Assembly (NCBI RefSeq): GCF_000016065.1
Contig: NC_009092.1
Location: 3,410,001 to 3,474,000, forward strand
Origin: Shewanella loihica PV-4
Lineage (GTDB): Bacteria; Pseudomonadota; Gammaproteobacteria; Enterobacterales; Shewanellaceae
DNA length: 64,000 bases
Reading direction: 5' to 3'
The notes under the pieces are model-generated. The model did no database searches and had not been told where the DNA came from. It worked only from the letters and a program-made list of their open reading frames with translations. Position numbers and translations under genes: made by a program. Positions 47,797 through 57,926 of the stretch are shown piece after piece. The stretch's first letter is position 1; each line of letters opens with the position of its first letter.

Positions 47797-48888
47797 CTAA
47801 ACGTTGAAGAGGAAATGCATCACATCGCCATCTTTAACCACATAGGTCTTACCTTCAACGCGCAGTTTACCCGCTTCTTTGGCACCCGCCTCACCCTTGT
47901 AGGCGATGAAATCGTCATAAGACATCACCTGGGCACGAATGAAGCCACGTTCGAAGTCGGTGTGGATAACGCCAGCCGCCTGCGGCGCACAGGCGCCAAC
48001 TGGTACTGTCCAGGCGCGAACCTCTTTCACACCGGCGGTAAAGTAGGTGTGAAGATCCAGCAGTTGGTAACCGGCGCGGATCACGCGATCTAGACCAGGC
48101 TCTTCCAGGCCAAGGTCGGCCATGAACTCGTCACGGTCTTCAGGATCCATCTCGGCCAGCTCAGATTCGATAGCCGCGCACACGGCCACAACTACCGCAT
48201 TCTCTTTCGCCGCGATCTCGCGTACCGCATCCAGGTGTGGGTTGTTCTCGAAACCATCCTCGGCAACGTTAGCGATATACATGGTTGGCTTGAGGGTCAG
48301 GAAGTTAAGGTAGTTAACCGCCGCCAGCTCCTCTTTGCTCAGATCCATAGAGCGCAGCATGTGACCTTCGTCCAGTACTGGGCGCATCTTCTCCAGCACG
48401 CTCACCTCGAACTTAGCGTCTTTGTCGCCGCCCTTGGCACGCTTTTGCTGACGCAAAATGGCGCGCTCGCAAGAATCTAAGTCAGCCAGTGCCAGTTCGG
48501 TGTTGATCACCTCGATGTCGCTCGCAGGCGAAACCTTGTTGGCGACGTGTACGATATTCTCATCTTCGAAACAACGCACCACGTGACCGATAGCATCGGT
48601 TTCACGAATGTTTGCCAGGAACTTGTTACCCAGGCCTTCCCCTTTCGAAGCGCCCGCCACCAGGCCGGCGATATCGACGAATTCCATGGTAGTCGGCAGA
48701 ACACGTTCAGGCTTAACGATTTCCGCCAGGGCCTCCAAACGTGGATCCGGCACAGGTACCACACCCGTGTTAGGCTCGATCGTACAAAACGGGAAGTTTG
48801 ACGCTTCGATACCCGCCTTAGTCAAGGCGTTGAACAGAGTCGATTTACCTACGTTTGGTAGGCCGACGATGCCACATTTAAAACCCAT
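47797..48888 (-). CDS. ychF: Redox-regulated ATPase YchF (Obg family)
   Basis: 363 residues, standard length. P-loop [35 protein letters not shown] switch II; C-terminal TGS-like domain (FNV end). Despite its GTPase fold it prefers ATP and associates with ribosomes. Follows pth by about 70 nt, the same pairing as in E. coli. Confidence 0.97.
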   Translation of the reverse strand: MGFKCGIVGLPNVGKSTLFNALTKAGIEASNFPFCTIEPNTGVVPVPDPRLEALAEIVKPERVLPTTMEFVDIAGLVAGASKGEGLGNKFLANIRETDAIGHVVRCFEDENIVHVANKVSPASDIEVINTELALADLDSCERAILRQQKRAKGGDKDAKFEVSVLEKMRPVLDEGHMLRSMDLSKEELAAVNYLNFLTLKPTMYIANVAEDGFENNPHLDAVREIAAKENAVVVAVCAAIESELAEMDPEDRDEFMADLGLEEPGLDRVIRAGYQLLDLHTYFTAGVKEVRAWTVPVGACAPQAAGVIHTDFERGFIRAQVMSYDDFIAYKGEAGAKEAGKLRVEGKTYVVKDGDVMHFLFNV

Positions 48889-48958
48889 ATTATTACCTTT
48901 ATTTAATTAACCTTATCGCCGAGGCGATAATAAAGCTGTTCATTGCCGACGAATCGAC

Positions 48959-49546
48959 TTAACCGGCCTTGTAAGAGTGCAACCTGTGCATCGCCTTACT
49001 CATGTCTTCCTTAAAGAGCACCTCGGTGGCGCGCACCGCCTCGTCAATCACCTCTTCGATGAGGCGTTGCTCGGTCTGCGGCGCCTTACCCAGCACATAG
49101 TTGCTGACCATGCTCTTGTCGCCTGGATGGCCAATGCCGATCCGCAGTCGATAGAAACCTTTGTCGTTAGCGAGCTTGGCGATGATATCTTTGAGGCCAT
49201 TATGACCGCCATGACCGCCGCCCAATTTAAACTTAGCCACACCCGGCGGCATATCCAGCTCATCGTGAGCCACTAAGATCTCATCGGGTGCAATACGAAA
49301 GAAGTTTGCCAAGGCCCCCACCGACTTGCCACTGAGGTTCATAAAGGTGGTCGGGATCAAAAGGCGCACATCTTTACCGTACAGAGTTGCCCTGGCGGTC
49401 AGGCCATAGTATTTGCTGTCGGCCACTAGGCTGACACCGCATACCCGTGCCAGCTCGTTGACATACCATGCACCTGCGTTGTGCCGAGTCTGCTCATATT
49501 TGTCGCCTGGATTAGCCAAGCCTACGATAAGCTTTATATTGCTCAT
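48959..49546 (-). CDS. pth: Peptidyl-tRNA hydrolase
   Basis: 195 residues (E. coli 194). [22 protein letters not shown] contains the catalytic His (about 23), and [12 protein letters not shown] is the tRNA-contacting loop. It frees tRNA from dropped-off peptidyl-tRNA. Start ATG 49546 with AAGGG 5 nt upstream; 17 upstream codons in frame are not supported. Confidence 0.97.
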   Translation of the reverse strand: MSNIKLIVGLANPGDKYEQTRHNAGAWYVNELARVCGVSLVADSKYYGLTARATLYGKDVRLLIPTTFMNLSGKSVGALANFFRIAPDEILVAHDELDMPPGVAKFKLGGGHGGHNGLKDIIAKLANDKGFYRLRIGIGHPGDKSMVSNYVLGKAPQTEQRLIEEVIDEAVRATEVLFKEDMSKAMHRLHSYKAG

Positions 49547-49649
49547 TTCACCCTTGTCCATTCGCAAGTGCCAATAAAAAACGCGGCATTTTAGCACTCA
49601 ATCGAGTCGGCAACAAATTTATCCCGGACAAGGGCAATATGGCCAGAGC

Positions 49650-50843
49650 TTATAGCCCCATGGCGTATTTGAGTACCTTCTGCTTGATGGGCCCGTCTAT
49701 GTTCGCCAGCTTGAGGGCGCCGTTTCGCAGCAGTTTCAGCGGCAAGAGCTCGTTGCTAAAGCCGGCGTAGAAGAGATCCATGGTGGTCATCATCAGCTGA
49801 TTGTCGGTGTAACGCTTAGCCTGATAACTCTTGAGCACCTCGTTATCCCACCAGCATTTATGGTTAGCGATGGCATCAGCGAAGGTGTCTATCAGGGCGC
49901 TGACATCCTTAAAGCCCAGGTTGACACCCTGGCCGGCCAGGGGGTTGATGGTATGGGCGGCGTCGCCCAGAATCACCAGGTGATCGTCGAAGTAGCGCTG
50001 GGCGTGGCGACGGGTCAGCTTGAAACTTCCCTTAGAGAGTACCTTAAACTCACGCTCCAGACGTTTAGGAAAATGGGCATCTATCTGCTCATACAGCGCC
50101 TGATTACTTAGGCTTTGCAGCTGCGCGATACGACTGGCATCGTCGTACCACACCAGGGAGGCGTGCTTACCCGGTAGCGGCAACAGGGAGCGCGGCCCCT
50201 TAGGGGTAAACTGCTGCCAGGTGACATCCTGCTCTTCCTGCTCGGTGGCGATATTGATCAGCATGGCCGACTGGGCGTAATCCCAACCCGTCACGCCGAT
50301 CCCTGCCCACTGGCGCACTTGAGAGTTGGCGCCATCGGCCCCCACCAATAGCCGCGTCTCTATCTCGCTGCCATCCTCCAGCGTGAGACGAATGCCGTCT
50401 TCCATGCGGGCAAACTGGCTGACCTTGGCTGGGCAAAGCAGGCTGAGATTGTCATGTCGGTCAAATTGCTGCCACAGGGCCAGCTGCACCAGACGGTTCT
50501 CGACGATATGACCAAGATGAGAGGCGCCAATCTGGTCGCTATGAAACTGGGTGATGCAGCCTTCCATCTCCCAGGTCTCCAGCCCCTTGTAGGCCACCTG
50601 ACGCATCTCGCCGAGTGCCGACAGGGCGCCGAGGCGCTCGAGCAACTGCTCAGAGGCCACGCTGATGGCCGATACCCTAAGATCCAGTTCCTGCTCACTG
50701 TCGTAGGCCTTGGGCCCATAGGCCTCAACCACCGCCACCGACAGGCCAAGCTGCGCCAACCCGAGGGCCGTCGCCGCCCCCACCATACCGCCGCCTAACA
50801 CGACAACATCTTTCACTAAGGTCTTGCGCTGGTTCTGACTCAC
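49650..50843 (-). CDS. ubiF: Ubiquinone-synthesis FAD monooxygenase, UbiF-like
   Basis: 397 residues. FAD motifs VVVLGGGMVGAATALGL, LLVGADGANS and GDAAHTINPLAGQGVNLG define the UbiH/UbiF/VisC family. The place next to miaB and close to a Met-Leu-Gln tRNA array is that of ubiF in E. coli, which hydroxylates C6 of demethoxyubiquinol. Position, more than sequence, supports UbiF over its paralogues. Confidence 0.87.
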   Translation of the reverse strand: MSQNQRKTLVKDVVVLGGGMVGAATALGLAQLGLSVAVVEAYGPKAYDSEQELDLRVSAISVASEQLLERLGALSALGEMRQVAYKGLETWEMEGCITQFHSDQIGASHLGHIVENRLVQLALWQQFDRHDNLSLLCPAKVSQFARMEDGIRLTLEDGSEIETRLLVGADGANSQVRQWAGIGVTGWDYAQSAMLINIATEQEEQDVTWQQFTPKGPRSLLPLPGKHASLVWYDDASRIAQLQSLSNQALYEQIDAHFPKRLEREFKVLSKGSFKLTRRHAQRYFDDHLVILGDAAHTINPLAGQGVNLGFKDVSALIDTFADAIANHKCWWDNEVLKSYQAKRYTDNQLMMTTMDLFYAGFSNELLPLKLLRNGALKLANIDGPIKQKVLKYAMGL

Positions 50844-51041
50844 CTTGGGTTCGACTCCCTACTTCTTATTACCAAATATGTCACATCGACGGATTGCGTG
50901 TATAAATGTTACCAGGCAGGCAACTACTCACACTCAGTTACAAAGGCGCGGCGCATAACGCCATTTGCGCCTTTACACTCTCAGTTCACAGCTAACTTGC
51001 AATACAGCTACCCATTACTGCTGAGTGTCACGGAGTGTCCT

Positions 51042-51344
51042 ATGAAAAAGTTACTGCTAGCCAGCCTAATCACCGCCGCCAGTCTAGTGTCGGCCTCGGC
51101 CCTTGCCACGCCCACCTCTGGGATGGAGAGGATGACTGTAACCTATCGCAACTCGCTTGATTATGCCCTATATCAATATACGATTGAATTAATGAGCCAT
51201 TATAGGGCGGAGATCCAAACAAGCATACAGCGTCAGGCCAAAAACAGCAGCCAGGCGATGGCCGATGCCTTCTTTACTCAGACGCCCGAGGCGCAGGTCG
51301 CCCTGGTGGATTTCCCGGTCAAAGGATCCGCGCGCACCGAGTAA
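51042..51344 (+). CDS. Small exported protein, unknown
   Basis: 100 residues. Signal peptide (MKKLLLASLITAASLVSASALA), then a short mature chain with YRNSLDYALYQYTIELMSHYRAEI, probably helical. The frame is open 48 codons further upstream, but this ATG gives a perfect signal peptide and has CGGAGTG 7 nt before it. No family recognised. Lies between ubiF and miaB, diverging from ubiF. Confidence 0.75.
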   Translation: MKKLLLASLITAASLVSASALATPTSGMERMTVTYRNSLDYALYQYTIELMSHYRAEIQTSIQRQAKNSSQAMADAFFTQTPEAQVALVDFPVKGSARTE

Positions 51345-51442
51345 ATTCATCCTTATGACGTGCAAAAGCTAGCCAGCAGGCGGCGCAGAGGGTAAAATGT
51401 CGCGCTATTTTTCCCAGTAGTTGCAACAACGGCGCAAAACTG

Positions 51443-52867
51443 ATGAGTAAGAAACTCCACATTAAAACCTGGGGCTGTCAGATGAATGAGTATGACTCAT
51501 CAAAGATGGCCGACCTGCTCGACGAATATCAAGGCTACACCTTGACCGAAGAGGCCGAGGAAGCAGATGTACTGCTACTCAATACCTGCTCTATTCGCGA
51601 AAAAGCACAGGAAAAAGTATTCCACCAGCTGGGTCGCTGGAAGACGCTAAAAGACAAGAACCCTAACCTTATCATAGGTGTAGGTGGTTGCGTGGCGTCT
51701 CAAGAAGGTAAGGCAATCAAAGACAGAGCTCAGTGTGTCGACCTGATCTTCGGCCCACAGACGCTACATCGTCTGCCAGAGATGATCGAACAGATCCAGC
51801 AAGGCGGCAAGGCCGTCATCGACGTCAGCTTCCCCGAGATTGAGAAGTTCGACCGCCTGCCAGAGCCGCGCGCCGAGGGCCCGAGCGCCTTCGTCTCCAT
51901 CATGGAAGGCTGTAGCAAATATTGCTCTTTCTGCGTGGTGCCATACACACGCGGTGAAGAGGTGAGCCGTCCGGTGGACGACGTGATCCTAGAGATCGCC
52001 CAGCTCGCCGAGCAAGGCGTGCGTGAGGTTAACCTGCTAGGCCAGAACGTGAACGCCTATCGCGGCGCGACCCACGATGACGATATCTGTACCTTCGCAG
52101 AGCTGCTACGTTATGTGGCCGCCATCGACGGTATCGATCGTATTCGTTTCACTACCAGCCACCCGATCGAGTTTACCCAAGACATCATAGACGTGTATGA
52201 AGACACGCCTGAGTTGGTGAGCTTCCTGCATCTGCCGGTGCAATCTGGTTCAGATCTGATCCTCACCCAGATGAAGCGTGGCCACATGGCTATCGAATAC
52301 AAGTCGATCATCCGTCGTCTACGTAAGGCCAGACCCGACATTCAGATCAGCTCTGACTTCATCGTCGGCTTCCCTGGCGAGTCTAAGCAGGACTTTGCCG
52401 ATACCATGAAGCTGATTGAAGATGTGCAGTTCGACCACAGCTTCAGCTTTATCTACAGCGCACGCCCGGGTACACCGGCATCGGATCTACCCGATGATGT
52501 CTCGCTGGATGAGAAGAAGGAGCGCCTGGCGATTCTGCAAGACAGGATCACCCAGCAGGCGATGCGCTACAGCCGTCAGATGCTAGGCACAGTGCAGCGT
52601 ATCCTGGTAGAAGGCCCATCGGTTAAGAACCCTATGGAGCTGCGTGGCCGCACCGAAAACAACCGCGTGGTGAACTTCGAAGCCGATCCTAAGCACATAG
52701 GTAGCTTCGTCGACGTCGAGATCGTCGATGTGTTTACCAACTCGCTGCGTGGCAAATTCATTCGCGGCGAAGATGAGATGGACCTGCGCCGTGACCTGCG
52801 TCCATCAGACATCCTGGCCAAGCATAAGAAAGATGACGATCTTGGGGTGACTCAGTTTATCCCTTAG
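51443..52867 (+). CDS. miaB: tRNA-2-methylthio-N6-dimethylallyladenosine synthase
   Basis: 474 residues, as in E. coli. Auxiliary cluster ligands C12, C49, C83; radical-SAM cluster C158, C162, C165 ([16 protein letters not shown]); C-terminal TRAM domain. It methylthiolates A37 of tRNAs reading UNN codons. First gene before ybeZ; a terminator lies between, so ybeZ has its own promoter. Confidence 0.97.
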   Translation: MSKKLHIKTWGCQMNEYDSSKMADLLDEYQGYTLTEEAEEADVLLLNTCSIREKAQEKVFHQLGRWKTLKDKNPNLIIGVGGCVASQEGKAIKDRAQCVDLIFGPQTLHRLPEMIEQIQQGGKAVIDVSFPEIEKFDRLPEPRAEGPSAFVSIMEGCSKYCSFCVVPYTRGEEVSRPVDDVILEIAQLAEQGVREVNLLGQNVNAYRGATHDDDICTFAELLRYVAAIDGIDRIRFTTSHPIEFTQDIIDVYEDTPELVSFLHLPVQSGSDLILTQMKRGHMAIEYKSIIRRLRKARPDIQISSDFIVGFPGESKQDFADTMKLIEDVQFDHSFSFIYSARPGTPASDLPDDVSLDEKKERLAILQDRITQQAMRYSRQMLGTVQRILVEGPSVKNPMELRGRTENNRVVNFEADPKHIGSFVDVEIVDVFTNSLRGKFIRGEDEMDLRRDLRPSDILAKHKKDDDLGVTQFIP

Positions 52868-52888
52868 GCATCTCTAAAATGCGAATTG

Positions 52889-52914
52889 AAAGCGACCCCA
52901 GGGTCGCTTTTTTA
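52889..52914 (+). terminator. Terminator after miaB
   Basis: AAAGCGACCC / GGGTCGCTTT (10 bp, CA between) then TTTA, 21 nt after the stop. Confidence 0.88.
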
Positions 52915-53108
52915 TTGCACATTTCTATCGTGCATTTTTACTGCGCCTTGAATCCATAAACCTTTTAGGGGCGGCGAATTTTCAATCAAATGGTGCAATC
53001 AAATAGCATTAGCAATTAAACTTAATGCCTCGTAAACTGTCACTATAGTCTGTCGGGCATGACACCCGACGGCACACGCATTCACGACAAACGCAACTGG
53101 AGCTATTT

Positions 53109-54152
53109 TTGTCAAACAAACTCACCACGCTCAATCTGTATCTCGAGCCGTCTGATACCCGTAGGCTAGCGTCGCTCTGCGGCCCCTTTGATGACAACAT
53201 CAAACAGCTCGAGCGTCGCATCGGCGTCGAGATCAACTATCGCAATAACCATTTTCAAATTGTCGGTCAAGCCCGCAACTGCCTGACGGTCAATAATCTG
53301 CTCAAAGAACTCTATGTCGAGACGCAGCCGGTACGCGGCAGCACGCCAGACCTCGAGCCCGATAAGGTGCACATGGCGATACAAGAGGCTATCGCCCTCG
53401 AGGCCGACGCCCCCCGCGACGACAAAGAGCTCTATATCAAGACCAAGCGCGGCGTGGTCAAGCCCCGCAATCCCAACCAGAGCGATTATGTGGCCAACAT
53501 AGTGCGCCACGACATCACCTTCGGTATTGGTCCGGCCGGTACGGGTAAGACCTACCTGGCGGTCGCCGCGGCGGTCGATGCCCTGGAGCGTCAGGAAGTG
53601 AGACGCATACTGCTGACCCGCCCAGCTGTCGAGGCCGGCGAGAAACTCGGCTTCCTGCCCGGCGATCTCAGCCAGAAGGTCGACCCTTACCTGCGTCCAC
53701 TGTATGACGCCCTGTTTGAGATGATGGGGTTCGAGAAGGTCGAGCGCCTGATCGAGCGCAGCGTCATCGAAGTCGCGCCCCTGGCCTATATGCGTGGTCG
53801 TACCCTGAATGATGCCTTTATTATCCTGGATGAGAGCCAGAACACCACTGTAGAGCAGATGAAGATGTTCCTCACCCGTATCGGCTTCAACTCCCGCGCG
53901 GTGATCACCGGCGACATCACCCAGATCGATCTGCCCAAGCATCAGAAATCTGGTCTGCGCCATGCCATCGAGGTGCTTAGCGAAGTCGACGAGGTCAGCT
54001 TTAACTTCTTCCAGGCCAAGGATGTGGTGCGCCACCCCGTGGTTGCCCGTATCGTCGAGGCCTATGAGGCGCACGATCAAAAAGTCGCCAGCGAAAAAGC
54101 CAAGCGAGAGAGCCAGTTTAAGGCAGAGGAGCCTAAGCACCATGATGCCTGA
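53109..54152 (+). CDS. ybeZ: PhoH-like ATPase YbeZ
   Basis: 347 residues from a TTG start with GGAG 6 nt upstream; no ATG fits. Walker [18 protein letters not shown] and Walker [11 protein letters not shown] (helicase/PhoH fold). Partner of YbeY in RNA metabolism. A hairpin (GTCGGG/CCCGAC, 53052-53070) lies in its leader. Overlaps ybeY by 11 nt. Confidence 0.95.
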   Translation: MSNKLTTLNLYLEPSDTRRLASLCGPFDDNIKQLERRIGVEINYRNNHFQIVGQARNCLTVNNLLKELYVETQPVRGSTPDLEPDKVHMAIQEAIALEADAPRDDKELYIKTKRGVVKPRNPNQSDYVANIVRHDITFGIGPAGTGKTYLAVAAAVDALERQEVRRILLTRPAVEAGEKLGFLPGDLSQKVDPYLRPLYDALFEMMGFEKVERLIERSVIEVAPLAYMRGRTLNDAFIILDESQNTTVEQMKMFLTRIGFNSRAVITGDITQIDLPKHQKSGLRHAIEVLSEVDEVSFNFFQAKDVVRHPVVARIVEAYEAHDQKVASEKAKRESQFKAEEPKHHDA

Positions 54153-54615
54153 TAGCCCAATAGCACTGCACCTGGATCTACAAGTTGCGACCCAGGCCGA
54201 ACAATTGCCGAGCCAGGAAGAGTTCGAGTCTTGGGTACGTCTGGCTCTAGGCAACGTCATGCCCGAGGCCGAGATGACCATACGCCTGGTGGATGAGGCT
54301 GAAAGTCAGCAGTTAAATCATACCTATAGAGGCAAAGACAAGCCGACAAATGTGCTATCATTCCCGTTCGAGTCGCCACCTGAGGTTGAACTGCCCCTGC
54401 TGGGCGACTTAGTTATCTGTGTGCCTGTGGTCGAGCAGGAGGCTGAGATCCAAGGAAAAAGCCTTACAGCCCACTGGGCCCACATGGTTGTACATGGTTG
54501 TCTGCATCTGCTAGGGTATGATCATATTATCGATAGCGAAGCAGAAGAAATGGAGTCTTTAGAGACTCAACTTATTGAAAGTTTGGGATTTCCCAATCCT
54601 TACAAGGAGCAATAG
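54142..54615 (+). CDS. ybeY: Endoribonuclease YbeY
   Basis: 157 residues. The zinc motif is [11 protein letters not shown], as in all YbeY. It is involved in 16S rRNA 3' maturation and ribosome quality control. ATG-ATG at 54142/54145, with AGGAG 10 to 13 nt upstream inside ybeZ; either is possible. Much of the open frame further upstream is a shadow of ybeZ. Confidence 0.95.
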   Translation: MMPDSPIALHLDLQVATQAEQLPSQEEFESWVRLALGNVMPEAEMTIRLVDEAESQQLNHTYRGKDKPTNVLSFPFESPPEVELPLLGDLVICVPVVEQEAEIQGKSLTAHWAHMVVHGCLHLLGYDHIIDSEAEEMESLETQLIESLGFPNPYKEQ

Positions 54616-54642
54616 CCGGCCAATTCTGGTCAGGAAATTACT

Positions 54643-55518
54643 ATGAGTGACGATAACCCACCGAGTAGCAACGCCCATAAGAAGGGCTGGTTTGAAAAAG
54701 TAAGTCAGTTATTCCAGGGCGAACCACAGAGTCGCGACGAGTTAGTGGAGGTGATCCACGACGCTGAACAGAGAGAAGTGATCAGCGAAGACACGCGCGA
54801 AATGATTAAAGGTGTTTTAGAAGTCTCCGATCTGCGCGTGCGTGACATCATGATCCCACGTGCACAAATTGTGGCGCTAAAAATAGACAACACGGTAGAG
54901 GAGCTGCTGTCGACCGTCATAGGCTCGGCCCATTCCCGCTTCCCCGTGGTCAACGAAGATAAAGATCATATCGAAGGCATACTGCTGGCTAAAGACCTGT
55001 TGCAGTATGGCTTTAAAAATAACGACGAGCCCTTTTCCCTCGAGCAGGTGATCCGTCCGGCCGTCGTGGTGCCAGAGAGCAAACGTGTCGACGTGCTCCT
55101 GAAGGAATTCCGTTCCCAGCGTTACCATATGGCGATCGTCGTCGATGAATATGGTGGCGTTTCCGGTCTGGTCACCATCGAGGATATTCTCGAAGAGATC
55201 GTCGGCGAGATCGAAGATGAGTTCGATCACGACTCCGCCGAAGAGACAGAGATCCGCAAGGTGGGCAAACAGATCTACATGGTCAAGGCACTGACCCCTA
55301 TCGACGACTTCAACGAGACCTTCGGCACTCAGTTTAGTGACGAAGAGTTCGATACCGTCGGCGGCTTGGTCTCCCACGCCTTTGGCCACCTGCCCGAGCG
55401 CAACGAGAAGATCACCATAGATGAGATTGAATTTAAGGTGATTAGCGCCGACACCCGCAGGCTGGTTCAGCTCAGGGTGAAACTTCCCGATCCCCAGACC
55501 GAAGAAGAAAACGCGTAA
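54643..55518 (+). CDS. corC: CorC/YbeX CBS-domain protein
   Basis: 291 residues (E. coli 292). Two CBS domains ([41 protein letters not shown]) and a C-terminal CorC/HlyC domain. Linked to Mg2+/Co2+ efflux and to ribosome handling. Same operon as ybeZ, ybeY and lnt. Confidence 0.95.
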   Translation: MSDDNPPSSNAHKKGWFEKVSQLFQGEPQSRDELVEVIHDAEQREVISEDTREMIKGVLEVSDLRVRDIMIPRAQIVALKIDNTVEELLSTVIGSAHSRFPVVNEDKDHIEGILLAKDLLQYGFKNNDEPFSLEQVIRPAVVVPESKRVDVLLKEFRSQRYHMAIVVDEYGGVSGLVTIEDILEEIVGEIEDEFDHDSAEETEIRKVGKQIYMVKALTPIDDFNETFGTQFSDEEFDTVGGLVSHAFGHLPERNEKITIDEIEFKVISADTRRLVQLRVKLPDPQTEEENA

Positions 55519-55544
55519 ACCTTCGGTCCCCTGATGAGGCTATA

Positions 55545-57158
55545 ATGCTGCTACGACTTAGGGCAATTGCCCATCATCCTGTAATACGGCTGGTACTCGC
55601 CTATCTGGCGGGTGCCAGTACCGCTCTGGCCTTTGCCCCCTATGCACTTTGGCCCATCTATCCGCTGGCCATGGCGTTCGCCCTCTGGCACAGCCGCCGG
55701 CTTACCCCGAAGCAGACATTTCTCTACTGGCTAAGCTTTGGCTTTGGCAGTTTCTCTGTGGGGATCAGCTGGGTGCATGTCAGCATAGACACCTACGGTG
55801 GCCTGCCGCTTATCGCCTCACTGGGCCTGATGGCCATCCTGGCCCTCTACCTGGCGCTCTACCCGGCGCTGGCGGCCTACCTCAGCATCAAGCTGGTGCC
55901 TAAGTCGCTCACACTGCGCTTTCTAGCCGTCTTCCCTGCCGCTTGGGTGCTGACCGAGTGGGCCAGAGGTTGGGTGCTGACCGGCTTTCCTTGGCTTTGG
56001 GGCGGCTATAGCCAAACCAATGGACCACTGGCGCCCCTTGCCAGCAACATAGGCGCCCTGGGTCTCAGCCTGGTACTAGCCATGATCGCCGGCGCCTTAG
56101 CCCTTGCCTTTACCCATAGTGCTGAAGGGCAAGGCTCAAATGGGGTGAGCTCAAATGGGGTAAGCTCAAATCGGCCGCGCTCATTGAGCTTGCAAGCAGC
56201 ACCGCTGCTGATTATCACCTCCCTTGCCGGCCTGGGGTCATTTGCCAGCGCGCAACTATCGCCCATTACCCCGACGGGCAAGTCGGTCAAGGTGGCGCTG
56301 GTCCAGGGCAACATCGCCCAGAGCATGAAATGGCAGCCCGAGGCGCTCTGGCCAACCATGATTAAGTATATGGATCTCTCAAGGCAGTCACTGGCCGACA
56401 CAGATCTGTTTATCTGGCCGGAGGCGGCGATCCCCGCCCCCGAGTATATGGTGGAAGAGTTTCTCGACAACGCCAACAAGGTCGCCAACCTGAATAACAG
56501 CGCCATCATCACGGGCATCATCAGCAAGCAGCAGAATCGCTTCTATAACTCGCTGATCGTCCTGGGTAACCACCAGCAGCTACAACAAGAGAGCGCCGAT
56601 TATCGCGGCGATGGCAGCAACGAGTTTCGTAAGCACCACCTGCTGCCCATCGGCGAGTTTGTGCCGCTGGAAGATCTATTAAGGCCGCTGGCGCCCTTTT
56701 TTAACCTGCCCATGTCCTCCTTCGCCAGAGGCGACTTCCAGCAGCCTAACCTGGACGCCGTGGGGCATCAGCTGGCGCCGGCCATCTGTTATGAAATCGC
56801 CTTCCCCGAGCAACTCAGGGCTAATGTGAATGCCGGAACAGAGCTGCTGCTCACCGTCTCCAACGATGCCTGGTTCGGCCGCTCAAATGGGCCGTTGCAG
56901 CACATGGAGATCGCCCAGATGCGCGCCATCGAACTGGGCAGGCCGCTACTAAGAGCCACCAACAATGGTATCACCGCCGTGGTCGACTCACAGGGCAAGA
57001 TCACCCACAGCCTGCCGCAGTTTGAAACCGGAGTGCTCAAGGCCGAGGTGCCGCTGGTGTCCGGCAGCACAGGCTTCGCCCGCTGGGGCCAGACGCCACT
57101 CCTGCTGCTGTGCACCATCATCTTAATCGGCGCCGTGATCCGCAGACTAAGGCTCTAG
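55545..57158 (+). CDS. lnt: Apolipoprotein N-acyltransferase
   Basis: 537 residues against 512 in E. coli. Six or so N-terminal helices, then a nitrilase-like periplasmic domain with the triad E293 (IWPEAAIP), K363 (FRKHHLLPIGEF) and C415 (AICYEIAF). It adds the third acyl chain to lipoproteins, making substrates for LolCDE-LolA-LolB. Part of the extra length is a 15-bp repeat (56134-56178) coding SNGVSSNGVSSN. Followed by a terminator. Confidence 0.95.
   Translation: MLLRLRAIAHHPVIRLVLAYLAGASTALAFAPYALWPIYPLAMAFALWHSRRLTPKQTFLYWLSFGFGSFSVGISWVHVSIDTYGGLPLIASLGLMAILALYLALYPALAAYLSIKLVPKSLTLRFLAVFPAAWVLTEWARGWVLTGFPWLWGGYSQTNGPLAPLASNIGALGLSLVLAMIAGALALAFTHSAEGQGSNGVSSNGVSSNRPRSLSLQAAPLLIITSLAGLGSFASAQLSPITPTGKSVKVALVQGNIAQSMKWQPEALWPTMIKYMDLSRQSLADTDLFIWPEAAIPAPEYMVEEFLDNANKVANLNNSAIITGIISKQQNRFYNSLIVLGNHQQLQQESADYRGDGSNEFRKHHLLPIGEFVPLEDLLRPLAPFFNLPMSSFARGDFQQPNLDAVGHQLAPAICYEIAFPEQLRANVNAGTELLLTVSNDAWFGRSNGPLQHMEIAQMRAIELGRPLLRATNNGITAVVDSQGKITHSLPQFETGVLKAEVPLVSGSTGFARWGQTPLLLLCTIILIGAVIRRLRL
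56134..56178 (+). repeat. 15-bp tandem repeat inside lnt
   Basis: Two near-perfect copies of GCTCAAATGGGGTGA and a third diverged copy; in frame, encoding Ser-Asn-Gly-Val-Ser units in a loop between the membrane part and the catalytic domain. Confidence 0.65.
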
Positions 57159-57202
57159 CTTTAGCTCTAGAACTGGCCCTCCAAAAAATTTCGAGCAGAT
57201 AC

Positions 57203-57231
57203 AAAAATCCCCGCATTGGCGGGGATTTTTT
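57203..57231. terminator. Bidirectional terminator between lnt and ybeL
   Basis: AAAAATCCCCGC / GCGGGGATTTTTT stem with a 4-nt loop, between convergent genes. Confidence 0.92.
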
Positions 57232-57304
57232 ATGAGCCGGTCAGACTCACAACTCAGGTTAGATGCTTATGGGTCTGGCGCTCAGGCACCAAGCGCACAA
57301 CAGA

Positions 57305-57805
57305 TTAAGGCGCTAGCGCCTCACGGGTAAACTGATCGCCATCGCACTCGGGGCAGTCGGGGATCACCCCGGGGAATTCGATGCGCATCTCATGGCCGCA
57401 GCCGGTGCAGACCATCACCCCCTGACCCACTATCTCGCCGCTCTGATAATAGCCGTGATGTTTGAAGTCTTGGGTCACCTCATGCCACTCCACCTGGCTC
57501 CTGTCGGTGATCTCACTCAACCAATGCCACAGGGTATTCTCGGCGGCGATGACTGTAGGGCTGTGGCTAAGATCCGTGGCGTTCTTTTCGGCCAGGTAGC
57601 TGCCGATATCACGCTTTAAAAATTCTTCCACCAGGGCAAGCTCCTCCTCCTTGGCCTGCTCCTTGAGCAGCAAGAACTCCTTACTCGCCGTGACAGTCTT
57701 ATATAATTCCTTTGCAGTCATTGAGTTATCTTCAGAGAAATCCGATTTCACCTGCTCGAATAGGGCCTGGTAAAGCGCTAGCAACTCGGTACTTCTTTCA
57801 CTCAT
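57305..57805 (-). CDS. ybeL: Zinc-ribbon protein YbeL (DUF1451)
   Basis: 166 residues: helical, acidic N-terminal part and a C-terminal zinc ribbon with VCTGCGHEM and DCPECDGDQF (four Cys). Function unknown. In E. coli ybeL also lies beside leuS, facing away. ATG 57805 follows AAGGAG by 8 nt; a TTG two codons upstream is too close. Confidence 0.9.
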   Translation of the reverse strand: MSERSTELLALYQALFEQVKSDFSEDNSMTAKELYKTVTASKEFLLLKEQAKEEELALVEEFLKRDIGSYLAEKNATDLSHSPTVIAAENTLWHWLSEITDRSQVEWHEVTQDFKHHGYYQSGEIVGQGVMVCTGCGHEMRIEFPGVIPDCPECDGDQFTREALAP

Positions 57806-57926
57806 GTTCAATACTCCTTCATGCGAACCTTTTTAATGACTCACTTCTAGTTTATTCTATGCAGATCTAACTCGCGCGCAAGATGCGCAAGATCAAATAA
57901 ATAGGCGGCATGGCCGGGAATCATCA

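Noticed and set aside
53166..54281. 371-codon leftward open frame
   Set aside because: Antisense to ybeZ and ybeY, both unmistakable by motif.
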